Source of the DNA: UBA9676 sp963741615
GTDB taxonomy: Bacteria; Actinomycetota; Actinomycetes; Streptosporangiales; Streptosporangiaceae
Length of the DNA stretch: 64,000 nt
Reading direction: 5' to 3'
NCBI GenBank assembly: GCA_963741615.1
Contig: CAVUIU010000023.1
Coordinates: forward strand, 1 to 64,000
Shown here: positions 16,232 to 26,558 of the stretch, one piece after another
Layout of the letters: each line of letters starts with the position of its first letter
Position numbering within the stretch: the first letter of the stretch is position 1
Translations under genes and position numbers: made by a program
Notes under the pieces: model-generated
Databases searched by the model: none
The model's input: only the letters and a program-made list of their open reading frames with translations
What the model was told of the DNA's origin: nothing

Positions 16232-16756
16232 GCGCCGCCTCCGGCGGGCAGGCGGACGGGGCCGCGGTGAACCTGGCGCTCCCGACGGTCCCGGCGCGGG
16301 ACGGCATGTCCATGCACTCCTCGAACTCAGTCCAGCTCGCCCACGGGCGCGTTTGCCCCGGGGCTTGCAGGTCCCCGTAGATGGCCGCCGTGCTCGAACC
16401 GAGCCCCGTGCCGCGCCCGCCATTACGGGCCCGGCGCAGATCAGCGCCTAAAAAGTACGGCAGATACGCGGCGAGAGCGCGACGATAGACGAATCGACCG
16501 CTCCCGTCACGGAGTGACCTGGGACATGCCGCGCCCAAGCGTGGCTTGTGCGGGCACGCCACGGCATCTGCTCGACGAGTTTCGGCATTGAGCTGAATGG
16601 CCGCCATCTTGCGCCCCGGCGATCGCCACCGGGATGCGTTCCGGCGCAGGTAAGTATGGTATCGCGCGCGAGTCAAGATCCGCTGGAGTTGCGCGATTGT
16701 CACGGGGAGATCAATCCGGGCACCCGCTGCCGCACCAGGCGGGCGGCCCGCCCCGG
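16232..16756. other. Intergenic region between M20 copy 2 and the mutase gene
   Basis: About 525 bases without a supported gene. GC is lower than in flanking genes. It contains a small inverted repeat GTCAC-GGA-GTGAC at 16506-16518 and, on the minus strand near 16655-16680, a promoter-like TTGACT followed 18 bases later by TACCTG. An open frame on the minus strand spans it, but it has no family features or start signal, so I do not call it a gene. Confidence 0.3.
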
Positions 16757-18337
<1,581 letters not shown>

Positions 18338-18552
18338 GACACAAGACTAAGCCGTGTCCGGGAGATTCATCGGGCATGGCCTGGTGGTGTGTCAGCGGGG
18401 GTATTACTGTGCGTGGGCCACCGGCGCCGCTGGCGTACGGTTGCCTCATCGAGCGGTGCACAACCGGCAAATTGGCGTGGGGGAACCCTCCGAAGTGACT
18501 ATGAGTTGTCAATGATTAACTACTCGCTGTGACTATTTTCGCGGGCTACGAC

Positions 18553-19836
18553 ATGGCCCCAACTGCCCCGGCACGGCGGCTGAGGGGGGCGGCGGCCGCC
18601 GCCCTGTGCGTGGCCGTCACCGCGGCGACCGTGCTGGCCGGTCCGGCCGCGCTGGCCGGCCAGCAGTCAGGCCACCCGGGGGCCACAGGCGCCAAGGCCG
18701 GGCCCGGGGGCGCCGGAGCCGGCGGCTCTGCCAGCGCGCAGGTGGCGCCGGTCGGCGGCCCGCAACTGGCCCGCCGCGGAGTGGTCGTCAACTATCCCGC
18801 CCACGGCGGCCGGCGCCTGCCCAAGGTGCCAGCCTCCGCCTATGTCGTCGCCGACGCGGGCACCGGCCAGGTGCTGGCCGCCAAGGACCCGCACGGCCGG
18901 TACCGGCCCGCCAGCACGCTGAAGGTGCTGACCGCCATCACCCTGATGCAGGCGCTCAGCCCGGATGCGACCGTGATCGCCTCGCACCGGGCCGCCAACG
19001 TCGAGCCGAGCAAGGTCGGGCTGATCGCCGGGGACAGATACCGGGTCTCCGACCTGTTCAAAGCGCTGCTGATGATCTCCGCCAACGACGCGGCGATAGC
19101 CCTCGTCCAGGCGGCCGGGTCCTACGCCAGGGGCATGGCGATGATGAACGCCGAGGCGCACCACCTGCAGGCGGACGACACGGTGGCCGTGACACCGAAC
19201 GGGCTCGACGCCCGGGGCCAGCACGTCTCCGCCTACGACGAGGCGCTGTTCGCCCGGCAGGCGCTGGCCATCCCGGCGTTCATGCACGACGAGGCGCTGC
19301 GGACGTTCCGTTTCCCGCTCCGGCCGCACAGCACCCGCCATCACCGCAACCGCATGGTCACCCTGTACACCCAGAACACCATGCTCAGCAGCTTCCGGGG
19401 CGATCTCGGCGGCAAGATCGGCTGGACCACCCCGGCCAGGGCCACGTTCATCGGGTGGGCCCGGCGGGGCGGCACCACCCTGGTGGTGACCATCCTGCAC
19501 TGCACGCCGCTGACCGAGCTGACCTACGCGACCCGGCTGCTCAGCTGGGGTTTCGCGATGGACGGGAAGGTACGCCCGGTCGGGCACCTGGTGAGCCCGC
19601 TGCCCACGGTCGCCGCTGTCCACCACGGGGCCGTCCACCGCGGTGCCCTCCGCCACGGGGCCGCCCGCCCCCAGCCTGCCCCGGGCAAGCGCTCGCTGGC
19701 CCAGCCCGGGTCCGAACTGCCGGGCCTCCCGCTCATGGCGGGACTGGCCGTGCTGCTGCTCGCCGTGCTCGTCAGCTCGGCGGTCATGATCTTCAGCGGG
19801 CGCCGCCGCCGGACAGGAAACCCACCCGGTCGCTGA
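18553..19836 (+). CDS. D-alanyl-D-alanine carboxypeptidase (PBP5-type, S11 family)
   Basis: A secreted, membrane-anchored DD-carboxypeptidase that trims peptidoglycan stem peptides. It has a signal peptide (AAAAALCVAVTAATVLAGPAALA), a Gly/Ala-rich linker, the SxxK motif RPASTLKVLTA, the SxN-type motif ISANDAA and a late KIGWT box (GGKIGWTTPAR) corresponding to KTG. A C-terminal transmembrane helix (LMAGLAVLLLAVLVSSAVMIF) precedes RRRRTG, giving an outer-face anchor. The ATG at 18553 is preferred; a GTG at 18529 is in frame. TATTTT at 18534-18539 could be a -10 box. The 3' end overlaps the convergent trpS gene by 44 bases. Confidence 0.88.
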   Translation: MAPTAPARRLRGAAAAALCVAVTAATVLAGPAALAGQQSGHPGATGAKAGPGGAGAGGSASAQVAPVGGPQLARRGVVVNYPAHGGRRLPKVPASAYVVADAGTGQVLAAKDPHGRYRPASTLKVLTAITLMQALSPDATVIASHRAANVEPSKVGLIAGDRYRVSDLFKALLMISANDAAIALVQAAGSYARGMAMMNAEAHHLQADDTVAVTPNGLDARGQHVSAYDEALFARQALAIPAFMHDEALRTFRFPLRPHSTRHHRNRMVTLYTQNTMLSSFRGDLGGKIGWTTPARATFIGWARRGGTTLVVTILHCTPLTELTYATRLLSWGFAMDGKVRPVGHLVSPLPTVAAVHHGAVHRGALRHGAARPQPAPGKRSLAQPGSELPGLPLMAGLAVLLLAVLVSSAVMIFSGRRRRTGNPPGR

Positions 19837-20806
19837 CCTCCGCCATGGTGGGCCGGGCCAGCGCACGGGCCCGGCCGGCCCCGTGCGCCAGCATCCGGTC
19901 CAGCGCCGCCCCGTCGGCCAGCATCTTCTCGGTCCCCTCGCGGATCGGGGCCAGGGCGCCGACCACGACTTCGGCCAGGTCCTTCTTGAACTGCCCGTAG
20001 CCCAGGCCGGCGTAGCGGGTCTCCAGGCTGGCGACGGACTCCCCGGCCAGCGCCGAGTAGATCCGGAGAAGGTTCGTTATCCCCGGTTTATTCGTTTCGT
20101 CGGAATGGATGCCGGAACCGGTGTCGGTGACCGCGCGGGCGATTTTGCGGCGGATCACGTCCGGCTCGTCCAGGACGTCGATGATCCCCTGGGGCGACGA
20201 TGAGGACTTGCTCATCTTGGCGGCCGGTTCCTGCAGGTCGGTGATCTTCGCGACACCGGCCAGGATGTAGGGGGCGGGCACGGTGAACGTCTGCCCGAAC
20301 CGGTGGTTGAAGCGGATCGCCAGGTCCCGGCTCAGCTCCAGGTGCTGGCGCTGGTCCTCGCCGACCGGGACCTGGTCGGTGTGGTAGAGCAGGATGTCCG
20401 CGGCCTGGAGGATGGGGTAGCTGAACAGTCCCACGCTCGCCTGCGCGGCCCCGCCCTTGGCCGCCTTGTCCTTGAACTGGGTCATCCGGCTGGCCTCGCC
20501 GAACCCGGTCAGGCAGGTGAGCACCCAGGCGAGCTCGGCGTGCTCAGGCACGTGGCTCTGGACGAACACGATGCTGCGCTCGGGGTCCAGGCCCGCCGCG
20601 AACAGTTGCGCGGCCGCGATCCGGGTGCGCTGGCGGAGCGTGGCCGGGTCCCACGGCAGCGTGAGCGCGTGCATGTCCACCACGCAGTAGACAGTGTCGT
20701 GGGACTGCGCCAGTTCCACCCACTGGCGCACGGCACCGAGGTAGTTGCCCAGATGGAAGGAGTCGGCGGTCGGCTGGATGCCGGAGAACACGCGTGGCAC
20801 GGACAT
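19793..20806 (-). CDS. trpS: Tryptophanyl-tRNA synthetase
   Basis: A 337-residue class I aminoacyl-tRNA synthetase. The HIGH equivalent is HLGN at residues 18-21 and the KMSKS loop is at 198-202. The opening RVFSGIQPTADSFHLGNYLGA and the EDQRQHLELSRD segment are typical of TrpRS. It charges tRNA-Trp. It lies nine bases downstream of glpD on the same strand and may be co-transcribed. Its last codons overlap the 3' end of the convergent carboxypeptidase gene. Confidence 0.96.
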   Translation of the reverse strand: MSVPRVFSGIQPTADSFHLGNYLGAVRQWVELAQSHDTVYCVVDMHALTLPWDPATLRQRTRIAAAQLFAAGLDPERSIVFVQSHVPEHAELAWVLTCLTGFGEASRMTQFKDKAAKGGAAQASVGLFSYPILQAADILLYHTDQVPVGEDQRQHLELSRDLAIRFNHRFGQTFTVPAPYILAGVAKITDLQEPAAKMSKSSSSPQGIIDVLDEPDVIRRKIARAVTDTGSGIHSDETNKPGITNLLRIYSALAGESVASLETRYAGLGYGQFKKDLAEVVVGALAPIREGTEKMLADGAALDRMLAHGAGRARALARPTMAEVSDRVGFLSGGGAR

Positions 20807-20815
20807 GGGCGCAGT

Positions 20816-22705
20816 CTAGTGGCCGCGGCCCCCGGCCCCGCCCTCATGGCCGCGGCCGCCCATCCCGTCGGCCAGGCCGCCCGGGCCGTGGCCCGCGCCG
20901 TCGGCGGCACCCTTCCCTGCCCGTTTCCCCAGCGCCGCGCCGATGCCGCCACCCGCGCCGTTTCCGGTGACATCGCCCGTGTTCAGCACCGGCACGATGT
21001 CCGGCACGGAGTCCCTGATCGCGTCGGCGTCGGCGTCGGTGCCGGCCTCCTGCGAGGCTCGCTCGGCGGCGACCCCCGCCCGGTAGTGCTCGACCTCCCT
21101 GGCGGTCTGGCCGCTGTCCCAGCCCAGCGGCCCGGCGAGCAGGCCGGCGATCTCGGCCAGGGCCGCCATCCCGCGGTCGGGGGTCTCGACCGCGATGTGC
21201 GTGCGGCGCCCCAGCACGTCGTCGAGGTGCCGGGCTCCCTCGTGGGACGCGGCATAGACGATCTCCGCCCGCAGATAGTCGTCCGCGCCGGTCACCGGGC
21301 CGCCCAGCCCGGGATCGGCCGCCACCAGGGCAAGCACCTCCGGGGTCAGGGAGCCGTACCGGCGCAGCAGATGCTCGATCCGGGCCACGTGCAGGCCCGA
21401 TGACAGGGCCAGCCGGTGCCGGGCGTTCCACAGCGCCGGGTAGCCGTCGGCCCCGGCCAGCGGCACCCGGTCGGTGCACGACGGCGGCGCACGCCAGTCA
21501 AGCGCGTGCACGACCGCGTCCACCGCGTCCCGGGCCATCAGCCGGTACGTCGTGTACTTGCCGCCCGCCACCAGCACCAGGCCGGGCACGGGGTGGGCCA
21601 CCACGTGCTCGCGGGACAGCCGGGAGGTGGACTCGGAGTCCCCCGCAAGCAGCGGCCGCAGCCCGGCGTACACGCCGAGAACGTCGTCCCGGGTCAGCGG
21701 GGTCTTGAGCACCCGGTTCGCCTGGCCGATGAGATAGTCGATGTCCGCCCTGCTGGCGGCGGGCTCCGCCTTGCTGCCGGTCCAGTCGGAGTCGGTGGTG
21801 CCGATGATCCAGTACCGCCCCCAGGGGATGATGAACAGCACGCTGAGCGGTGTCCGTGCGATGATCCCGGTCGAGGAGTGGATGCGGTCCTTGGGCACGA
21901 CCAGGTGGACACCCTTGGAGACACGCAGGTTGATCATGCCGCGCCCGCCCACCATCGCCTGGATCTCATCGGTCCACACGCCGGTCGCGTTGACCACCTG
22001 CTGGGCGCGGATCTGGATCTCGCGGCCGGTCTCCAGGTCCACCGCGCGCACGCCGGTGACCCGTTCACCCTCCCGCAGCAGCCCCCGCACCTGGACCCGG
22101 GGCGCCACCTGCGCGCCGTAGCCGGCCGCGGTCCGGACCAGGGTCAGCACATAACGGGCGTCGTCCACCTGGGCGTCCCAGTAGGCGACCGCGCCGGTGA
22201 TGGCCGAGCGCTTGAGCCCGGGAGCGAGCCGGAGCGTGCCGCGCCGCGACAACTGGCGGTGGCCGGGCAGGCCCCTGGTGTGGCCGAGCGACAGGCCGAG
22301 CGCGTCGTAGACGGTCACCCCGGTGCCGACGTAGGCGCGCTCCCAGACGTGATGGGTGAGGGGGAAGAGGAAGGGCACGGGCTGGACCAGATGCGGCGCG
22401 ATCACCCCGAGCAGCAGCGACCGCTCGGCGAGCGCCTCCTTGACCAGGCCGAAGTTGAGATGCTCGAGATAGCGCAGGCCGCCGTGGATGAGCTTGCTCG
22501 ACCGTGACGACGTGCCGGCGCCGAAGTCGCGCGCCTCCACCAGGCCAACCGAAAGCCCACGGGTAGCGGCGTCCAGCGCCACCCCCGCCCCGACTACTCC
22601 CCCGCCCACGACAAGCACCTGGAACTCAGTCCCGGCGAGCGCGGCGAGCGCGGCGGACCTGGAATCAGGATCCAGCCTGGCCGCTTCGGCCCCTCCGGCC
22701 CTCAC
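20816..22705 (-). CDS. glpD: Glycerol-3-phosphate dehydrogenase, FAD-dependent
   Basis: This FAD-dependent enzyme oxidises glycerol-3-phosphate to dihydroxyacetone phosphate at the membrane. It has the Rossmann motif VVGGGVVGAGVALDAATRG, the GlpD signatures SSRSSKLIHGGLRYLEH and GGKYTTYRLMA, and the C-terminal helical domain. The last 70 or so residues are an unusual Gly/Asp/His-rich low-complexity tail ending in GGRGH, absent from typical GlpD. The GTG at 22705 is chosen because TAGCGT sits at -13 to -8; a GTG at 22726, only four bases after guaB3, would add seven residues. Confidence 0.92.
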   Translation of the reverse strand: MRAGGAEAARLDPDSRSAALAALAGTEFQVLVVGGGVVGAGVALDAATRGLSVGLVEARDFGAGTSSRSSKLIHGGLRYLEHLNFGLVKEALAERSLLLGVIAPHLVQPVPFLFPLTHHVWERAYVGTGVTVYDALGLSLGHTRGLPGHRQLSRRGTLRLAPGLKRSAITGAVAYWDAQVDDARYVLTLVRTAAGYGAQVAPRVQVRGLLREGERVTGVRAVDLETGREIQIRAQQVVNATGVWTDEIQAMVGGRGMINLRVSKGVHLVVPKDRIHSSTGIIARTPLSVLFIIPWGRYWIIGTTDSDWTGSKAEPAASRADIDYLIGQANRVLKTPLTRDDVLGVYAGLRPLLAGDSESTSRLSREHVVAHPVPGLVLVAGGKYTTYRLMARDAVDAVVHALDWRAPPSCTDRVPLAGADGYPALWNARHRLALSSGLHVARIEHLLRRYGSLTPEVLALVAADPGLGGPVTGADDYLRAEIVYAASHEGARHLDDVLGRRTHIAVETPDRGMAALAEIAGLLAGPLGWDSGQTAREVEHYRAGVAAERASQEAGTDADADAIRDSVPDIVPVLNTGDVTGNGAGGGIGAALGKRAGKGAADGAGHGPGGLADGMGGRGHEGGAGGRGH

Positions 22706-22712
22706 ATGCCGA

Positions 22713-22718
22713 ACGCTA
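22713..22718 (-). promoter_or_regulatory. Candidate -10 hexamer TAGCGT (leaderless glpD start)
   Basis: On the minus strand TAGCGT lies 13 bases before the GTG at 22705, in the 24-base gap after guaB3. It would give glpD its own leaderless transcript in addition to any read-through. Confidence 0.35.
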
Positions 22719-22729
22719 GCACCCACTGA

Positions 22730-23854
22730 TCAGCGCTTCGGCGGCGCACCGGACGTGACCACGACTTCGACCCGCTGGAACTCCTTGAGATCGGAGTAAC
22801 CAGAGGTGGCCATGGTGCGCCGGAGTGCGCCGGCCAGGTTCAGCATGCCGTCGGCGACGTTGGAGGGGCCGTGCAGGATCTGCTCCAGGCTGCCGATGGT
22901 GCCGACCCGCACCCGCGCCCCGCGGGGCAGGTCGGGATGATGCGCCTCGCTCCCCCAGTGGTAGCCGCGGCCGGGCGCCTGCTCGGCGCGGGCGAACGGC
23001 GAGCCGACCATCACCGCGTCCGCCCCGCAGGCGAGCGCCTTGGCGATGTCGCCGCTGCGGGTCATCCCGCCGTCCGCGATCACGTGCACGTACCGGCCGC
23101 CGGACTCATCGAGGTACTCACGCCTGGCGGCGGCCACGTCCGCGATGGCCGTGGCCATCGGCACCGCGACCCCGAGCACCGCCGCGGTGGTGTGCCCACT
23201 GCCGCCGCCGAACCCGACCAGGACCCCGGCGGCGCCGGTCCGCATCAGGTGCAGCGCCGCCGTGTAGGTGGCGCAGCCACCCACGATCACCGGCACATCC
23301 AGTTCGTAGATGAACTGCTTGAGGTTGAGCGGCTCGGACTGGCCGGAGACGTGCTCGGCGGACACGGTCGTGCCGCGGATGACGAAGATGTCGACGCCCG
23401 CGTCCACGACGGTCTTGTAGTAGCGGACGGTGTGCTGCGGCGAGAGCCGCGCCGCCGTGGTCACGCCTGCCGCCCGGACCTCCTCGATCCGCAGCCCGAT
23501 GAGCTCTTCCTTGATCGGCTCGGAGTAGATCTCCTGGAGCCTGCGGGTGGCTGCCTCATCGCCCAGCCCGGCGACCTCGGCCAGGAGCGCCTCGGGGTCC
23601 GGGTACCGGGTCCACAGGCCCTCCAGATCGAGCACGGCCAGGCCGCCGAGGCGGCCGATCGCGGTGGCGGTGGCGGGCGAGACCACGCTGTCCATCGGGC
23701 AGACCACCAGCGGCAGGTCGAACCGGTAGGCGTCGATCTGCCAGGCGGTCGACACCTCCTCCGGGTCGCGCGTGCGGCGGGAGGGCACGATCCCGATCTC
23801 GTCCAGCGTGTACGCGCGGCGGCCGCTCTTGCCCCGGCCGATCTCGACGGTCAT
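22730..23854 (-). CDS. guaB3: GuaB3-family IMP dehydrogenase-related protein
   Basis: A 374-residue TIM-barrel protein of the GuaB3 family, without CBS domains. It has the N-terminal DLPLVVCPMDSVVSP and the phosphate-binding VIADGGMTRSGDIAKALACGADAVMVGSP typical of the IMPDH/GMP reductase superfamily. The loop that holds the catalytic cysteine in true IMP dehydrogenases (GSxCTT) reads GGGSGHTT, so the nucleophile is missing, as in actinobacterial relatives I recall. Its reaction is therefore uncertain; a GMP reductase-like or regulatory role is possible. Its ATG overlaps the guaB2 stop (ATGA), so the two are translationally coupled. Confidence 0.9.
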   Translation of the reverse strand: MTVEIGRGKSGRRAYTLDEIGIVPSRRTRDPEEVSTAWQIDAYRFDLPLVVCPMDSVVSPATATAIGRLGGLAVLDLEGLWTRYPDPEALLAEVAGLGDEAATRRLQEIYSEPIKEELIGLRIEEVRAAGVTTAARLSPQHTVRYYKTVVDAGVDIFVIRGTTVSAEHVSGQSEPLNLKQFIYELDVPVIVGGCATYTAALHLMRTGAAGVLVGFGGGSGHTTAAVLGVAVPMATAIADVAAARREYLDESGGRYVHVIADGGMTRSGDIAKALACGADAVMVGSPFARAEQAPGRGYHWGSEAHHPDLPRGARVRVGTIGSLEQILHGPSNVADGMLNLAGALRRTMATSGYSDLKEFQRVEVVVTSGAPPKR

Positions 23855-25330
23855 GCCAGCCGCCGTGAGTAGTTCGGCGCCTCGGTGGTCATCTGGATGT
23901 CGTGCGGGTGGCTCTCGCTCAGGCCGGCCGCGGTGATCTGGATGAACCGCGCGTCCTGCAGTTCGCCGATGGTCCGCGTGCCGCAGTAGCCCATGGCCGC
24001 CCGCAGCCCCCCGATGAGCTGGCCGGCGACCGCCGACAGCGGGCCACGGTAGGGCACCTGCCCCTCGATCCCCTCGGGCACGAGCTTGTCCTCACGCAGC
24101 ACGTCATCCTGGAAGTAGCGGTCCTTGGAGTAGGAGCGGCCGCGCATCGCCCCCAGCGACCCCATGCCCCGGTACTGCTTGTACTGCTTGCCGTTGATGA
24201 ACACGATCTCGCCGGGGGCCTCCTCGCAGCCGGCCAGCAGGCTGCCGAGCATGACCGTATCCGCGCCGGCGGCGATCGCCTTGGCAATGTCGCCCGAGTG
24301 CTGCAGCCCGCCGTCCCCGATCACCGGCACCCCGGCCGGGTGGGCCACCTGTGCGGCATCGAAGATCGCGGTGACCTGCGGCACACCGACACCGGCCACC
24401 ACCCTGGTGGTGCAGGTCGAACCCGGGGCCCACCCCGACCTTGACCCCGTCGGCACCCGCGTCGATCAGCGCCTGCGCGCCGGCCCGGGTGGCCACGTTG
24501 CCGCCGATCACGTCCACCCGGATGTTCGCCTTGAGCTGGGCCACCATGTCGATGACCGCCTGGGCGTGACCGTGGGCGGTGTCCACCACCAGGAAGTCGG
24601 CGCCCGCCTCGGCCAGCGCCTGGGCACGTCGTTTGGCGTCCTCTCCCACCCCGACGGCCGCCCCGACCACCAGCCGTCCGGCGGCGTCCTTGGTGGCGCT
24701 GGGGAACTTCTCGCTCTTGGTGAAGTCCTTGACGGTGATCAGGCCGGACAGCCTGCCCGCGTCGTCGGTCAGCGGGAGCTTCTCCACCTTGTGCCGCCGC
24801 AGCAGGTCGAGCGCGACGTCCCTGGCCACCCCCACGGGGGCGGTCACCAGCGGCATCGGGGTCATCACCGATGTCACTGGCCGGTCGTGGTCGGTCTCGA
24901 ACCTGATGTCGCGGTTCGTCACGATGCCGAGCAGGGCGCCGTCGTCACTGGTCACCGGCACGCCGGAGATGCGGTACCGGGCGCACAGCGCCTCCACGTC
25001 GGCCACGGTGGCGTCCGGGCCACAGGTCACCGGATTGGTGATCATGCCCGCCTCGGAACGCTTGACCGTGTCGACCTGATGCGCCTGGTCCTCGATCGAG
25101 AGGTTGCGGTGCAGGACGCCGACGCCGCCCTGGCGGGCCATGGCGATCGCCATCCGCGCCTCGGTGACCGTGTCCATGGCGGAGGACACCAGCGGGAGCC
25201 GCAGGGTGATGTGGCGGCTGAGCCTGGCGGCCGTGTCCGCGTCCGCCGGGAGAATCTCCGAGTGAGCCGGCAGGAGCAGGACGTCGTCGAAAGTCAGCGC
25301 CGCGGAACCGAACTTGGTCTCGTCAGTCAT
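23851..25330 (-). CDS. guaB: IMP dehydrogenase, frameshifted in this sequence
   Basis: IMP dehydrogenase oxidises IMP to XMP, the committed step of GMP synthesis. The N-terminal part (from the ATG at 25330) includes LTFDDVLLLPAHS, tandem CBS domains (about residues 95-210) and VDVIGGNVATRAGAQALIDAGADGVKVGVGPG. The reading then shifts frame at 24420/24421, where one A appears to be extra. In the corrected frame it continues GSTCTTRVVAGVG, the catalytic cysteine loop, then VIGDGGLQHSGDIAKAI and the flap KQYRGMGSLGAM to the stop at 23851. The gene is otherwise full length with both halves well conserved, so a sequencing indel is the simplest explanation. Confidence 0.9.
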
Positions 25331-25493
25331 GGCACCTTCCGGGAGGGAGTCCGGGTCCCGCCAGTCTAGTGACGCGCGGCAGCAGGCGGCTCGCGTCCTG
25401 CGCGGCCGCGGCGGCGCAAGTCCTACGCAGCTGCTGCGGCGCGCGTCCTACGCGGCCGCGGCACCTGGACCCCGGGTTTCATGGCGGGCCCTG

Positions 25494-25517
25494 CTGGTGG
25501 GCTGGTGGGCTGGTGGG
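25494..25517. repeat. Short tandem repeat, 8-base unit x3
   Basis: Three exact copies of CTGGTGGG lie in the gap between the guaB start and the end of the metallopeptidase gene, followed by a degenerate fourth. The gap also holds degenerate copies of a GTCCTACGCGGCCGCGG-like element at about 25400-25462. Confidence 0.6.
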
Positions 25518-25533
25518 CTGGCTGGCAGCGGGT

Positions 25534-25875
25534 CTACCAGCCGAGTTCGGTGAGGCGGGCGTCGCTGATGCCGAAATGGTGGCCGACCTCATGCACGACA
25601 GTCCGGCGTACCTGGTCGATGACCTCGTCCCCGGTGCGGCAGACGGCACAGATCGCGAGCCGGTAGATGGTGATCCGGTCCGGCAGTACCCCGGCATAGC
25701 CGGTCGTGCGGCTGGTGAGCGGGATCCCCTGGTAGAGCCCGAGCAGGCCGGGTGGCCCCGGCCCGTGCTCGACCGTGACCGCAACGTTGCTCATCAGGCG
25801 GCCCAGTTCCTCCGGCAGCCCGTCGAGCGCCGCGCCGACCATCTCCTCGAACCGGGCCGGCTCCACCTCGATCAT
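25534..25875 (-). CDS. Small zincin metallopeptidase-family protein (DUF1025 type)
   Basis: A 113-residue protein with the zinc-protease motif HEVGHHFGI (HExxH) near its C terminus, following RRTVVHEVGHH. The N part, RFEEMVGAALDGLPEELGRLMSNVAVTVE, and LLGLYQGIPLTSRT are characteristic of the small actinobacterial metallopeptidase family (DUF1025, possibly related to minimal gluzincins). No substrate is known. It stands between guaB and the sigma/anti-sigma pair on the same strand. Confidence 0.88.
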   Translation of the reverse strand: MIEVEPARFEEMVGAALDGLPEELGRLMSNVAVTVEHGPGPPGLLGLYQGIPLTSRTTGYAGVLPDRITIYRLAICAVCRTGDEVIDQVRRTVVHEVGHHFGISDARLTELGW

Positions 25876-25905
25876 GAGCCCATTGTGTCGGGCCCCGGCT
25901 CACCG

Positions 25906-25950
25906 GCCCGTGCTCACCAGGCCCGTGCTCACCAGCCCCGTGCTCACCGG
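25906..25950. repeat. Tandem repeat, 15-base unit x3
   Basis: Copies of GCCCGTGCTCACCAG at 25906, 25921 and 25936 (the last with two changes) fill most of the gap between the metallopeptidase gene and the anti-sigma gene. Confidence 0.6.
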
Positions 25951-25973
25951 TCCCGCGCCCCGGGAGGCCGTGC

Positions 25974-26558
25974 TCAGCGCGGGCGGCGGGCGTCCGGGGG
26001 GCCAGGACGGCCGGTGACCGGCGGCCGCCACCCCCAGCCGGCTGGCTCCCTGGCCGCGTTCCGCGCCCCAGCGGGCAGGCGGCCGAGCCTGGCGAGCATG
26101 CCTGCCAGCGCGAATCCCGTACTGCCGGCAGCCCCGGCCACCGTGGCGACCGTCGCGGCCACGGCGGCGACGTGTACCCAGGCGCCGGCCGGAGACGGCC
26201 GCGCCTCGGCGGGCCCGGCCGCCGCGCCGACTATGGCGACGCCAGCCATCGCCACGCCGGCCGCCGCGGCGGCCCGCACGGTCCTGGATCTGGCCAGGGC
26301 GGCAGGGATGGCGGCGACACCGGCCTCCTGGGAGTCGACGTCAGCGGCCAGGACGCTCAGCGCCGCGATCGCCGGATCTCCCAGCGCGTGGGGCCGGAGC
26401 AGGCGCCGGGCCCCGAGCAGGTTGATGATCGCTTCCGAGCGCCGGATCGCGCCCAGGTCCACGGCCGGGTTTCCTGGCTCGCCGCGGGCATCCGGATGCA
26501 GCGTAAACACCATGTCCGGTGTCACGCTCGGCGCCCCTGGTCCGCGCCCGGTGATCAC
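25974..26558 (-). CDS. RsdA-like anti-sigma factor, membrane protein
   Basis: A 194-residue protein whose N half has NPAVDLGAIRRSEAIINLLGARRLL followed by DPAIAALSVLAADVDS, the pattern of the sigma-binding part of RsdA, the anti-sigma-D factor of mycobacteria. Two Ala/Val-rich hydrophobic segments follow (about residues 90-112 and 125-150), then a Pro/Arg tail. Its ATG overlaps the stop of the ECF sigma gene by four bases (ATGA), the usual sigma/anti-sigma arrangement. RsdA identity is inferred from the short motif and the context, not from strong overall similarity. Confidence 0.62.
   Translation of the reverse strand: MITGRGPGAPSVTPDMVFTLHPDARGEPGNPAVDLGAIRRSEAIINLLGARRLLRPHALGDPAIAALSVLAADVDSQEAGVAAIPAALARSRTVRAAAAAGVAMAGVAIVGAAAGPAEARPSPAGAWVHVAAVAATVATVAGAAGSTGFALAGMLARLGRLPAGARNAAREPAGWGWRPPVTGRPGPPDARRPR

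Noticed and set aside
18380..18552. Possible c-di-AMP (ydaO-type) riboswitch upstream of the carboxypeptidase gene
   Set aside because: The stretch GGGGGAACCC near 18480 recalls one part of that class, and the gene is a cell-wall enzyme, but the other conserved blocks are absent by eye. A covariance-model search would decide.
24415..24425. Programmed ribosomal frameshift in guaB
   Set aside because: There is no slippery heptamer or downstream stem typical of such sites, and IMP dehydrogenase is not known to use one; an extra base in the sequence is simpler.
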